From Rhodospirillales bacterium (GTDB lineage Bacteria; Pseudomonadota; Alphaproteobacteria; Rhodospirillales; Thalassospiraceae), in the NCBI GenBank assembly GCA_019634165.1, contig JAHQVT010000003.1, positions 1-64,000 of the forward strand: a stretch of DNA of 64,000 nucleotides, in the 5' to 3' direction. The notes beneath the pieces were generated by a model. The model ran no database searches. It saw only the letters and a list, made by a program, of their open reading frames with translations, and was not told the DNA's origin. Below are positions 35,727 through 44,793 of the stretch, one piece after another. How positions within the stretch are numbered: position 1 is the first letter of the stretch; every line of letters begins with the position of its first letter. The position numbers and the translations under genes are program-made.

Positions 35727-37157
35727 ATGAAATCGAACGTCTTGGGTGCGCCCGAAGGGGCGTCACCCCCCGTTGGGAACGATGAAAATTACAATGCGCC
35801 GGGCCCGGAATTTGGTCCGTGGCTGGAAAAGGCGTCCATTCTGATTGTGGATGATGAACCGGGCATGCGCAATTTTCTGGTCCGCACCCTTGGCCCGCGT
35901 GCCAAACGGGTCGAAGAGGCCGCCGATTGTGAAGCCGCCACCGCCCTTTTGGATCAGCACCATTTCGACGTTGTTATTCTTGATAACATCATGCCGGGTA
36001 AAAGCGGGGTGGAATGGCTAACCGAACAGCGTGAGATCGGCTTTTTCTCTGACGCGATCCTAATGACGGCCTATGCCGATCTTGATACCGCGATCAAGGC
36101 CTTGCGCGCCGGGGCTGTGGATTTTGTTCTAAAACCCTTCCGATCCAACCAGATTTTAAACGCGGTTGCGCGGTGTCTTGATCGTATGCGATTGCGCCGT
36201 GAAAACCATGTTTTGCGCCATGAATTGCGCGCAACGTCCGATCACGTCTTGTTGCGCGATAAGCTGATTGGCTATTCCGCACAAATTCAGGAAATCCGCG
36301 AAACCATCGCCCGTGTGGCGCCATTGCCAACCTCGATCCTGATTTCCGGGCAAAGCGGGACGGGCAAAGAGGTGACTGCGCGTTCGTTGCATGCGTTATC
36401 GGATCGTGCGCAAAAACCGTTTGTGCCGATCAACTGTGCCGCCATCCCATCTGAGATGATCGAGGCCGAGCTGTTTGGCCATGTCAAAGGGGCCTTTACC
36501 GGTGCGCAATCGGCCCGTGATGGATTGTTCATGCATGCACAGGGCGGAACCCTGTTTTTGGATGAAGTCGGGGAACTTTCACTGGCAACGCAAAGCAAAC
36601 TTTTGCGTGCGATTGAAAGCCGCCGTATCCGCCCGGTTGGATCAGAACGCGAAGCGCCGGTGGATTTGCGGTTTGTCTTTGCCACCAATGCTGATCTTGA
36701 AGCCGAAGTCGAAGCTGGGAATTTCCGGGCTGATCTGTTTTATCGGATCAATGTCATGCATATCGAAATGCCGCCGTTACGTGAACGCGGCGATGATGTG
36801 CTTGAACTGGGCGAATTGTTCATGACCAAACTTTCCAAACAGCTTGGCGTGCGACAGGTGCCCATGGATGCGGCTGTTCGTGCCGGGCTTACGCGCTATG
36901 ACTGGCCGGGTAATGTGCGTGAATTGCGCAATTTGATTGAACGCACCTTGATCCTGGGGCGCTTCCCCGATGAATTTCGCGAAGAACGCGCAGATCAGGG
37001 AACTGCTGTTGAAGGCGATGAAACATTGGACGAGATGGAACGCCGCCACATACTGGCTATGCTGTATAAAACCGGTGGAAATCGCAACGAAGCTGCCCGG
37101 CGTTTGGGGGTGTCGCGTAAAACGATTGATCGTAAATGCGCAAGCTGGGATTTGTGA
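35727..37157 (+). CDS. Sigma-54-dependent response regulator (NtrC family)
   Basis: The 476-residue protein has a 35-residue N-terminal extension and a receiver domain (36-155, phospho-acceptor D86 in FDVVILDNIMPGKSG). The AAA+ core follows (about 180-410; Walker A GQSGTGKE, sigma-54 contact loop GAFTGA, Walker B GGTLFLDEVGEL). The C-terminal Fis-type helix-turn-helix is NRNEAARRLGVSRKTIDRK. It overlaps the kinase gene by one base (TGATG). Phosphorylated, it should oligomerise on palindromic sites and open a sigma-54 promoter. Two such sites and a -24/-12 promoter lie just behind the kinase gene, in front of an MFS transporter. Confidence 0.93.
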   Translation: MKSNVLGAPEGASPPVGNDENYNAPGPEFGPWLEKASILIVDDEPGMRNFLVRTLGPRAKRVEEAADCEAATALLDQHHFDVVILDNIMPGKSGVEWLTEQREIGFFSDAILMTAYADLDTAIKALRAGAVDFVLKPFRSNQILNAVARCLDRMRLRRENHVLRHELRATSDHVLLRDKLIGYSAQIQEIRETIARVAPLPTSILISGQSGTGKEVTARSLHALSDRAQKPFVPINCAAIPSEMIEAELFGHVKGAFTGAQSARDGLFMHAQGGTLFLDEVGELSLATQSKLLRAIESRRIRPVGSEREAPVDLRFVFATNADLEAEVEAGNFRADLFYRINVMHIEMPPLRERGDDVLELGELFMTKLSKQLGVRQVPMDAAVRAGLTRYDWPGNVRELRNLIERTLILGRFPDEFREERADQGTAVEGDETLDEMERRHILAMLYKTGGNRNEAARRLGVSRKTIDRKCASWDL

Positions 37158-39163
37158 TGAAGCTATTGTCGCTGTCTGACTTTAAGCGACCCAAGCGCAC
37201 GCGATCAGTACGGTTCAAGCTGCTGGCGATTGCGCTTTTGCCAACCCTTGTCATCTTGCCATTGTTGTTGGGCATGATGATGGTGCGGTGGAATTCCAAG
37301 TTTGATGCACTTTTGACATCCAAAGTGAGTGGCGATTTGACAATTGCCCATCAATATTTCACCCACATCCTTGAAAATACCGGCGAACAGATAGAATCCC
37401 TTGGCCAATCCGTCGCCTTTCGCAGCGTTCTGACGTCCGAAAATCGCGATGAAGTCGATGCCTTGCTCGCAGAACGCCAGCGCGAATTGGGCCTTGATTT
37501 TCTATATATGATCGACAAAACGGATCAAAGCAGCGACACCAATGGGGAAGGGGGCTGGCCTGTTGTTGCCAGCGCTTTTAGCGGGCAATCTTCGACCGGC
37601 ATTGATATTTTCAGCAATACCGACCTTGCGGCAATCTCGCCTGATCTTGCGGCCCGTGCGCGCCTTGATCTTATTGAAACGCCAAACGCGGTGCCAACCG
37701 CCCGCAATGCAGAAACACGTGGCATGGTCGTACATTCCGCAAGCCACATTACCCTGCCATCGGGTGGGGAGGCGGCATTGGTTGGGGGGATTTTACTTAA
37801 TCAGAATTTGGCTTTCATCGATACGATCAATGATCTGGTCTATAGGCAAAGCAGCCTGCCCGAAGGAAGCCAAGGCACGGCAACACTGTTTCTTGATGAT
37901 GTCAGGGTCAGCACGAATGTCCGTTTATTTGCCGATCGCCGCGCGTTGGGAACGCGGGTTTCAAGTGTTGTGCGCAAGGCCGTGCTTGAAGATGGCAAGG
38001 TTTGGCTGGATCGGGCCTTTGTTGTCAGTGATTGGTACATTTCAGCCTATGAGCCAATCATTGATAGTTATGGCAAGCGGGTTGGGATGCTGTATGTCGG
38101 CTTTCTCGAAGCGCCTTTTGCCCAAACCAAATATGAAAGCCTGCTGATCCTGATCGGGGCGTTTTTGTTTGTCGCGGCCCTTTCTGTTCCGATATTTTTG
38201 CGCTGGGCGCGTGGAATATTTAAACCGCTTGAGCGTATGACCAATACGATTGGTCGGGTCGAAAGTGGCGATTTTTCCGCACGTACCAACCTTAATCAGG
38301 TTCATGACGAAATTTCGCTTGTTGCAGAACATCTTGATGATCTGCTCGATCAGGTGCAGGAACGCGATAAACGCCTGCGGGCGTGGAATGATCAACTTAA
38401 TGCCCGCGTTGATGCCCGCACCCGTGAATTGCGCGATGCCAATCAGGCGCTTGAAACCACCACCAAACAATTGATCATGTCTGAAAAGCTTGCCGCCATT
38501 GGCGAAATCACCGCAGGCGTTGCCCATGAAATCAATAACCCGGTCGCGGTTATTCAAGGCAATCTTGACGTTTTGCGTGAAATTTTGGGCGATCACGTAA
38601 GACTGGCCGATACGGAAATTCGCCTGATTGACGAACAGGTCAATCGCATCAACCTGATCGTGACCAAGCTTCTGCAATTTGCCAAACCTGAAGAATATGC
38701 TGGGTTTGTGGAACGGCATAGTGTCGGGCAGGTCATTGATGATTGTTTGCCGTTGGTTGCCCATTTACTTGGTCGTGCAGAGATCGAAGTTATCCGCGAA
38801 CAAACATCTACCCGGCTGGTTTTGATGAACCGAACCGAATTGCAGCAGGTTCTGGTCAATCTGATGGTCAATGCCCTGCATGCCATGCCGGTTCGTGGAA
38901 CCTTGACCTTGATTGATGCCGATGCCGACCGCGATGGAAAACCGGGTATTTTGATTACCGTGCGTGATACCGGATCGGGCATGGATGCCGACGTGTTAAA
39001 CCGCATCTTTGATCCGTTTTATACAACCAAGCGTCGTGAAGGAACGGGTCTTGGTCTGTCTATAACCAAGACCCTGATTGATCGGCAAAGCGGTGCCCTA
39101 AATGTGCAAAGCAAGCCCGGCGAAGGCACCACCTTTACCATCTGGTTGCCCGAAGTAAATTAA
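37157..39163 (+). CDS. Membrane histidine kinase with Cache-type periplasmic sensor
   Basis: From ATG 37157 the protein has 668 residues; an in-frame ATG 21 nt upstream is possible but the TGATG overlap favours this one. The first membrane segment (LLAIALLPTLVILPLLLGMMMV) and a second near 330 flank a roughly 280-residue periplasmic region. That region ends in WYISAYEPIIDSYGKRVGMLYVGFLE, typical of Cache sensors for small organic acids. HAMP, a coiled linker, the NtrB/DctB-like H box GVAHEINNPVAVIQGNLD (H457) and an ATPase domain (DTGSGM, GTGLGLSI) follow. It should phosphorylate the regulator encoded ahead. Confidence 0.9.
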   Translation: MKLLSLSDFKRPKRTRSVRFKLLAIALLPTLVILPLLLGMMMVRWNSKFDALLTSKVSGDLTIAHQYFTHILENTGEQIESLGQSVAFRSVLTSENRDEVDALLAERQRELGLDFLYMIDKTDQSSDTNGEGGWPVVASAFSGQSSTGIDIFSNTDLAAISPDLAARARLDLIETPNAVPTARNAETRGMVVHSASHITLPSGGEAALVGGILLNQNLAFIDTINDLVYRQSSLPEGSQGTATLFLDDVRVSTNVRLFADRRALGTRVSSVVRKAVLEDGKVWLDRAFVVSDWYISAYEPIIDSYGKRVGMLYVGFLEAPFAQTKYESLLILIGAFLFVAALSVPIFLRWARGIFKPLERMTNTIGRVESGDFSARTNLNQVHDEISLVAEHLDDLLDQVQERDKRLRAWNDQLNARVDARTRELRDANQALETTTKQLIMSEKLAAIGEITAGVAHEINNPVAVIQGNLDVLREILGDHVRLADTEIRLIDEQVNRINLIVTKLLQFAKPEEYAGFVERHSVGQVIDDCLPLVAHLLGRAEIEVIREQTSTRLVLMNRTELQQVLVNLMVNALHAMPVRGTLTLIDADADRDGKPGILITVRDTGSGMDADVLNRIFDPFYTTKRREGTGLGLSITKTLIDRQSGALNVQSKPGEGTTFTIWLPEVN

Positions 39164-39444
39164 CCCCGAAATGTGCGACTGACGGCGTTGGGCACATTCA
39201 AATGTCCAACGCCAGATGGGTATTAGATTCCCTAGGCGGTGACAGTTTGCGCATAAAAAGGGGCGCTGTGTGGTCGTGTGCCAACTGCTGTGAGCCTAAC
39301 CTGTTTCAGGCATAGAAATTTAAAGTAAAGCCAGCTTTCTTTGGCAAATCCTGCAGTAGAACGCGCTGTTAATTGCATCATGAAGCTGTGTTGTGCACGT
39401 AAAGGTGGTTGTTTCTTTTTCAATAAAAATATTGCGAATGCGAG

Positions 39445-39459
39445 TGGACATTTTGTCCA
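39445..39459. promoter_or_regulatory. Upstream activator site 1 for the sigma-54 regulator
   Basis: The palindrome TGGACATTTTGTCCA (arms TGGACA / TGTCCA, 3-bp spacer) is centred about 140 bp before the predicted transcription start. It is identical to site 2, 42 bp away, which is four helical turns, so both face the same side of the DNA. Confidence 0.75.
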
Positions 39460-39486
39460 TTTACCGATTTTGGGCGCGCCAAAGGT

Positions 39487-39501
39487 TGGACATTTTGTCC
39501 A
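39487..39501. promoter_or_regulatory. Upstream activator site 2 for the sigma-54 regulator
   Basis: This is a second exact copy of TGGACATTTTGTCCA, centred about 100 bp before the predicted start. Paired NtrC-family dimer sites at this distance are the classical enhancer arrangement. Confidence 0.75.
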
Positions 39502-39567
39502 TGCGCGTGCGCTGCAATATCGCTGTTTCACCTCTAAAAATGACAGAAAACCGCGTAAGTGCCTGAA

Positions 39568-39583
39568 TGGCATGGCGATTGCG
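39568..39583 (+). promoter_or_regulatory. Sigma-54 (-24/-12) promoter of the OFA transporter gene
   Basis: TGGCATGGCGATTGC matches the consensus TGGCAYRNNNNTTGC, with GG and GC exactly 10 bp apart. The base after is G instead of A/T. Transcription should start near 39594, leaving a leader of about 90 nt before the ATG at 39685. Confidence 0.78.
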
Positions 39584-39684
39584 ATGTTCAGAGTTCCGGA
39601 TTTAACCGCGTTTGCCATGCACCATCACGAAAATCACGGATGGTGGGGGGTAAGAAAAATCAGAATACCGGGAGGAACGACTGA

Positions 39685-41421
39685 ATGTTTGATAAGCTAA
39701 AGAAAGAGCACATCGTCGCGGGCGACGATTTCAACCGCTGGAAGGTGCCGCCAGCATCCATTGCCATCCATCTTTGCATCGGTTCTGTTTATGCTTGGAG
39801 TATCTTCAACCCGCCACTGATCAAGGAATTCGGTGTGGTTGCTGCAAGCTCGGGCGACTGGGGTCTGCAATCCGTTGTCTGGATATTCTCTGTTGCCATC
39901 GTAAGCCTTGGCCTTGCCGCGGCCTTCGGGGGCAAATGGCTTGAAGAAGTTGGTCCGCGTATGGTCGGCGTTGTCGCCGCATTCTGCTGGGGCGGTGGTT
40001 TCATCATCGGCGGGCTTGGGATTGCCACCCATGAATTGTGGTTGGTTTATCTTGGATATGGTGTGATTGGCGGGGCCGGGCTTGGTCTTGGCTATGTCTC
40101 TCCGGTATCAACCCTTATTCGCTGGTTCCCGGATCGGCGCGGCATGGCGACCGGCATGGCTATTATGGGCTTTGGCGGTGGTGCGATGATCGCAACCCCG
40201 ATCAAAGAAGCCCTGCTGTCTGCTTTCTACAAAGTGCCAGAATATCTTGGTCCGGAAAGTGCGGTTAATCTTGTTACCGAAGGTGGCAAGCGCATGGCAG
40301 AAGTCGGCGGCCAGATGGTCGAAGTCGTCGTTGCCGGTGCCGCACAGGTTGCATCCGCCCCGGTTCCAATTGAAGAAGGCGTTTACATTGCAGGTACGGG
40401 TAACACCGGTGCTGCATCGACCTTCTTTACCCTTGGCGTTGCCTATTTCATCGTCATGATCATTGCGTCATTCTCGTACCGTGTACCGCGTGAAGGTTGG
40501 TTGCCAAAAGGTTGGACACCGCCGACCGCAGATACCGCGTCCAAACGCATGATCACACAGAAAAACGTTCACATTGATCAGGCGCTTAAAACGCCGCAAT
40601 TCTATCTGATCTGGATTGTGTTGTGCTTTAACGTTACCGCAGGCATCGGGGTGATTGGCGTTGCCAAAACCATGATGTTTGAAATCTTTGGAACGACATT
40701 GCCATTGGTGGTCAATTCGGCCTTTGCGGCGACATATGTGTTTATGATTTCGGTCTTTAACATGTGTGGTCGGTTCTTCTGGGCATCGATTTCTGATTAT
40801 ATCGGGCGCAAGAACACCTATTACTGCTTCTTTGTTCTGGGCATCGCACTTTATCTGTCGATCCCGTTCTCAGCAGAACAGGTCAGCATCAATCCGGCCG
40901 TCACCTATCTGGTGATGTTCTATGCCGCGACCATGATCATCTTCACGATGTATGGCGGCGGTTTTGCAACGATCCCGGCTTATCTTGCCGATATCTTTGG
41001 CACCAAATATGTCGGTGGTATTCATGGTCGTCTTTTGACGGCGTGGAGTACTGCAGGTGTACTTGGTCCGTTGGCAATCACCCAGTTGCGTCAAACCTCG
41101 GTCACGAATTCGATCCGGGATTTGGCCGCAAACGTTGATCCAGCAGCCTTCCAGGCAAAGTTTGGTGCAGGCTTAGAACAGCTTGACCAATTGGTAGCGG
41201 CTAAAACCGTGACCATTGGGCGTTTGATGGAAATTGCACCGGCGGGGACGGTCGATCCGACCTCAAGCCTGTATAACACCACCATGTATGCCATGGCGGC
41301 CCTGTTGGCGATTGCTTTGGTTGCGAACAAAATGGTCCGTCCTATCCATGACAAACACTACATGGAAACCAAGGAAAGTGATGGAACGGCAACCGGGCAC
41401 GAAGCATCGTCCAAAGCCTAA
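39685..41421 (+). CDS. OFA-family MFS transporter (oxalate:formate antiporter-like), enlarged
   Basis: The 578-residue MFS carrier has OFA-type segments IHLCIGSVYAWSIFNPPL, the motif A-like loop DRRGMATGMAIMGFGGGAM and late YGGGFATIPAYLADIFGTKYVGGIHG. It is longer than usual family members because of two inserts at corresponding places in the two halves: about residues 177-243 (Glu/Val-rich) and about 465-535. Both lie in what should be periplasmic loops before the last helix of each half. GGAGG precedes the ATG. The sigma-54 promoter and paired enhancers make it the target of the adjacent two-component system. The substrate is probably a small carboxylate; formate or oxalate is suggested only by family name and the fds operon that follows. 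Confidence 0.85.
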   Translation: MFDKLKKEHIVAGDDFNRWKVPPASIAIHLCIGSVYAWSIFNPPLIKEFGVVAASSGDWGLQSVVWIFSVAIVSLGLAAAFGGKWLEEVGPRMVGVVAAFCWGGGFIIGGLGIATHELWLVYLGYGVIGGAGLGLGYVSPVSTLIRWFPDRRGMATGMAIMGFGGGAMIATPIKEALLSAFYKVPEYLGPESAVNLVTEGGKRMAEVGGQMVEVVVAGAAQVASAPVPIEEGVYIAGTGNTGAASTFFTLGVAYFIVMIIASFSYRVPREGWLPKGWTPPTADTASKRMITQKNVHIDQALKTPQFYLIWIVLCFNVTAGIGVIGVAKTMMFEIFGTTLPLVVNSAFAATYVFMISVFNMCGRFFWASISDYIGRKNTYYCFFVLGIALYLSIPFSAEQVSINPAVTYLVMFYAATMIIFTMYGGGFATIPAYLADIFGTKYVGGIHGRLLTAWSTAGVLGPLAITQLRQTSVTNSIRDLAANVDPAAFQAKFGAGLEQLDQLVAAKTVTIGRLMEIAPAGTVDPTSSLYNTTMYAMAALLAIALVANKMVRPIHDKHYMETKESDGTATGHEASSKA

Positions 41422-41430
41422 TATCGCTTA

Positions 41431-41522
41431 GGGCGCTGGTCAGCACACCCCTGATCGGCGCCCGATTGGTTGGCGAAGTCTGTCCGCCAACCAAACACAG
41501 GCATGATTGGGACAATCATGCC
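41431..41522 (+). terminator. Three tandem hairpins behind the OFA transporter gene
   Basis: Three hairpins follow one another almost without gap: gggcgctggtcag / ctgatcggcgccc (41431-41463), ttggttggcg / cgccaaccaa (41466-41494) and ggcatgattg / caatcatgcc (41500-41522). All have 10-13-bp stems. None has a long U-run. Together they fill the first half of the 312-bp gap before the LysR gene, which otherwise holds nothing I can name. Confidence 0.55.
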
Positions 41523-41733
41523 TTGGGTCCGGGCTTAGTTCATCCGGTTTGGACCCGTGTTCTGTTGCAGGAATAACCTTTTGGCGTGTAAGGGCAATCG
41601 GTTATCCTGCAACTGGAGCACTCTCCCCAACCTGGTGTTTTCCCAATAATAAGCGGCTCCTAAGAAAGACCGTGACCACCGCCACAGCAAAGCATCCCAA
41701 AACCGATGCCTCATACGCCATGCTGGAAAGAAG

Positions 41734-42627
41734 ATGATCGATAAACTCGAAATGTTTATGGTGCTGGCACGACAGCAGCATTTTGGCCATGCCGCAGAAG
41801 AATGCGGCGTGACACAGCCAACGCTGTCAAGTGCGCTGCGTCAACTTGAAGACCATCTTGGTGTTGTTCTTGTGCGGCGTGGATCACGCTATCAAGGATT
41901 AACCCCCGAAGGTGAACGTGTTCTGGAATGGGCACGCCACATTGTCGGCAGTACGCGTTCCATGCGCGATGAAATGCGGGCAATGCGGTTTGGTTTGACC
42001 GGCCAAGTTCAGATTGCGGTGATCCCGACCGCCCTTTCGATGGTGCACGAACTGACCACACCGTTTCGTGAAAAGCACCCAGACGTCACTTTTGCTATAT
42101 TGTCACGCACGTCGAGTGAAATTCAGGCGCTGCTTGATGATCTGCAAATTGATGTTGGCATTACCTATCTTGATAACGAACCGCTTGGGCGGGTGACATC
42201 AATCCCGCTTTATTACGAACGCTATCATCTGGTAACCTCAAACTTCGACGATATTGGTGATCGCGAAAGCATCACCTGGCGTGAGGCTGCTGAATTTCCG
42301 TTGTGTTTGCTGACCCCCGATATGCAAAACCGACGGATCATTAATCAGCATTTGAAAGAAGCCGGGGCACGGATCAGTCCCACGCTTGAAAGTGATTCAA
42401 TGATTGCCCTGTTTACCCATGTTCATACGGGAAACTGGGCCAGCATCATGCCGGTTAAAATGATCAAGGAATTCAGCATGGATGACCGGGTAAAATCCAT
42501 CCCGATCATTGAACCCGATGCAACCCACATGGTGGGGATGATCGCCGCCAAACGTGAACCCGCAACACCGGTTGTCTCGGCTTTGCTCAAACAGGCAAAG
42601 CTTTTATCGGAACTTGAAACGGCGTGA
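41734..42627 (+). CDS. LysR-family regulator of the formate dehydrogenase operon
   Basis: The 297-residue LysR-type protein has an N-terminal winged helix (MFMVLARQQHFGHAAEECGVTQPTLSSALRQLEDHLG) and the usual two-lobe effector domain. It precedes fdsG on the same strand by 134 bp. An LysR gene in this position is common for soluble NAD-linked formate dehydrogenase operons, so local control by formate or redox state is a fair inference. The effector is not known. Confidence 0.85.
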   Translation: MIDKLEMFMVLARQQHFGHAAEECGVTQPTLSSALRQLEDHLGVVLVRRGSRYQGLTPEGERVLEWARHIVGSTRSMRDEMRAMRFGLTGQVQIAVIPTALSMVHELTTPFREKHPDVTFAILSRTSSEIQALLDDLQIDVGITYLDNEPLGRVTSIPLYYERYHLVTSNFDDIGDRESITWREAAEFPLCLLTPDMQNRRIINQHLKEAGARISPTLESDSMIALFTHVHTGNWASIMPVKMIKEFSMDDRVKSIPIIEPDATHMVGMIAAKREPATPVVSALLKQAKLLSELETA

Positions 42628-42636
42628 TAGCAGCTT

Positions 42637-42694
42637 GATAGGTTTACGCTATCGCGTAACGGGACGGCTTTATTGAACAGGCGATCTATATCGC
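42637..42694. promoter_or_regulatory. Two short dyads before fdsG
   Basis: gatag-N7-ctatc (42637-42653) and gcgat-N4-atcgc (42681-42694) lie in the 134-bp gap between the LysR and fdsG genes. Such short spaced dyads fit LysR boxes, but nothing here proves binding. Confidence 0.3.
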
Positions 42695-42761
42695 TGACAC
42701 TACTTAGAAGAACAATAGAAGAATAAAAAATTACATAGACTGCTTAGTGAGAGAGGCTGGC

Positions 42762-43235
42762 ATGTCAAATCAGATCGAGGAACAAAGCGTCCGGGTTGCG
42801 GATATTTGCGACCAGATGTCTGGGCTGGAAGGCCCGTTATTGCCAATCCTGCATGAAGTGCAGGAAGAATTCGGCCATATCCCCGATGGGGCAATACAAA
42901 CCATTTCAAAGAAACTCAATCTTAGCCGGGCGGAAGTCCACGGGGTTGCCAGTTTCTATCATGACTTCCGCGAAGAAAAAGCGGGCAAACATGTCATCAA
43001 AATCTGCCGCGCAGAAGCCTGTCAGGCAATGGGGGCAGATCAGCTTGGTGAACAGGTGCGCCGTCATTTGAAAGTGGATTGGTCACAAACCACCACTGAT
43101 CGCAAAGTCACCTTGGAACCAGTGTTTTGCCTTGGCCTTTGTGCCTGCGCACCAGCCGCCATGGTTGATGGCAAGGTTGTCGGTCGGGTCAGCCCGGATC
43201 GCATGAACCGTCTCCTTGAAGAGGTGCGGTCATGA
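42762..43235 (+). CDS. fdsG: NAD-dependent formate dehydrogenase, gamma subunit
   Basis: From ATG 42762 the protein has 157 residues. GAGAGAGG lies 5 nt upstream; the track start is a GTG 15 nt earlier. It is a NuoE-like thioredoxin-fold 2Fe-2S protein with cluster cysteines in CRAEACQAMG and CLGLCACAPA. With FdsB it forms the diaphorase part that moves electrons to NAD+. Its stop overlaps the fdsB ATG (ATGA). Confidence 0.93.
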   Translation: MSNQIEEQSVRVADICDQMSGLEGPLLPILHEVQEEFGHIPDGAIQTISKKLNLSRAEVHGVASFYHDFREEKAGKHVIKICRAEACQAMGADQLGEQVRRHLKVDWSQTTTDRKVTLEPVFCLGLCACAPAAMVDGKVVGRVSPDRMNRLLEEVRS

Positions 43236-44788
43236 GTATCAAAGTCTATATCCCGCTTGATTCCGGTTCTGTTGCCTTGGGCGCAGATGATGTTGCCGCC
43301 GCAATTGCCAAAAAGGCCGAAACGAATGGTGCCGATGTCAAAATCGTGCGCAATGGATCGTTTGGCATGTATTGGCTTGAACCGATGGTCGAGGTCGAAA
43401 CACCTGATGGCCGTCTCGCCTATGGTCCCGTCGCGGTTGAAGATGTCGATGATCTGTTCGTATCTGATTTCCTAAGCGGTGGGGACCATAAGCTTTCCCT
43501 TGGCAAGACACAGGATATTTCCTTCCTGAAAAACCAGTCGCGCCTGACCTTCCAGCGGTGCGGCATCATTGATCCGCTGTCGCTTGAAGATTACCGGGCG
43601 CATGATGGTCTGGCCGGTCTTGAAAAGGCGCTTAAGATGTCGGATGCCGACATTGTCAAAGCCGTCACCGATAGCGGCTTGCGCGGTCGTGGCGGGGCAG
43701 GGTTCCCCACGGGGATTAAATGGAACACGGTGCGCCAAGCACCGGGTGATCAGAAATACATTGTCTGTAATGCCGATGAAGGTGACAGCGGTACGTTTGC
43801 CGATCGCATGGTTATGGAAGGCGACCCGTTCGTTCTGATCGAAGGCATGATCATTGCGGGTCTCGCCACTGGCGCGACCAAGGGATATGTCTATACCCGT
43901 TCGGAATATCCGGTTGCCATTGACGTGATGAGCGAGGCCATCGAAGTCGCCCGTGCTGCCGGGCTTTTGGGCGATAACGTCCTTGGGTCTGGCAAGGCGT
44001 TTGACATGGAAGTCCGCATGGGGGCGGGCGCATATGTTTGCGGTGAAGAAACATCACTTTTAAACAGTATGGAAGGCAAGCGCGGTGTCGTCCGTGCCAA
44101 GCCACCATTACCCGCCCTTGAAGGTTTCATGGGGCGCCCGACCGTTGTTAACAATGTTATCTCGCTGTGTTCGGTCCCGGTTATTCTTGAAAAAGGATCG
44201 GACTATTACCGCGATTTTGGCATGGGCCGGTCGCGGGGAACCATTCCAATCCAGATTGCCGGCAATGTGAAGCATGGTGGTCTTTACGAGATTGGATTTG
44301 GCCTGACATTGGGCGAAATCGTTGAACAGATTGGCGGTGGAACGGCAACCGGGCGCCCGATTAAGGCGGTTCAGGTTGGTGGTCCGTTGGGGGCTTATTT
44401 CCCCAAGGAGCTGTTTGATACCCCGTTCGATTATGAAGAGTTCACCAAGCAAAATGGTCTGATCGGTCATGCAGGCGTGGTCGTTTTTGATGACACGGTC
44501 GATATGATGAAACAGGCCCGTTTTGCCATGGAATTCTGTGCGATTGAATCGTGTGGCAAATGTACCCCTTGCCGCATCGGATCGATCCGGGGCACCGAAG
44601 TTGTCGATAAGCTTGAACGCGGTGAAGACCCGGAATTGCAGATCGAATTACTGACCGATCTTTGTCAAACCATGAAGTTCGGATCGCTGTGTGCATTGGG
44701 TGGCTTTACGCCCTATCCCGTCATGAGCGCGCTTAACCATTTCCCTGATGATTTCAAGCCACGTGCGCTTGACATAGCTGCGGAGTGA
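43232..44788 (+). CDS. fdsB: NAD-dependent formate dehydrogenase, beta subunit (FMN, NADH site)
   Basis: The 518-residue NuoF-like flavoprotein has an N-terminal thioredoxin-like part (1-110), the FMN/NADH-site segments GLRGRGGAGFPTGIKW and YICNADEGDSG-type IVCNADEGDSG, GAGAYVCGEETSLLNS and the 4Fe-4S motif ESCGKCTPCRIG with a fourth cysteine in LCALGG. It reduces NAD+ with electrons from FdsA. It is tightly coupled to fdsG and to fdsA (5-nt gap). Confidence 0.94.
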   Translation: MSIKVYIPLDSGSVALGADDVAAAIAKKAETNGADVKIVRNGSFGMYWLEPMVEVETPDGRLAYGPVAVEDVDDLFVSDFLSGGDHKLSLGKTQDISFLKNQSRLTFQRCGIIDPLSLEDYRAHDGLAGLEKALKMSDADIVKAVTDSGLRGRGGAGFPTGIKWNTVRQAPGDQKYIVCNADEGDSGTFADRMVMEGDPFVLIEGMIIAGLATGATKGYVYTRSEYPVAIDVMSEAIEVARAAGLLGDNVLGSGKAFDMEVRMGAGAYVCGEETSLLNSMEGKRGVVRAKPPLPALEGFMGRPTVVNNVISLCSVPVILEKGSDYYRDFGMGRSRGTIPIQIAGNVKHGGLYEIGFGLTLGEIVEQIGGGTATGRPIKAVQVGGPLGAYFPKELFDTPFDYEEFTKQNGLIGHAGVVVFDDTVDMMKQARFAMEFCAIESCGKCTPCRIGSIRGTEVVDKLERGEDPELQIELLTDLCQTMKFGSLCALGGFTPYPVMSALNHFPDDFKPRALDIAAE

Positions 44789-44793
44789 GAACG

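Larger units (their letters stand above)
39164..39684 (+). other. 521-bp control interval between kinase and OFA transporter
   Basis: The interval holds a dyad ggcgttgg / ccaacgcc (39184-39213) that probably ends the two-component transcript. The two palindromes and the -24/-12 promoter are listed separately. The minus-strand ORF 39232-39618 runs through these sites and has no family resemblance, so I leave it out. Confidence 0.6.

Noticed and set aside
39445-39501. Identical palindromes considered as the start of a CRISPR array
   Set aside because: There are only two copies, each self-complementary over its full length, with a spacer of 27 bp and no cas genes. An enhancer pair explains them better.
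39232-39618. 128-residue minus-strand ORF before the OFA gene
   Set aside because: It reads through the two activator palindromes and the sigma-54 promoter, has no ribosome site and no family.
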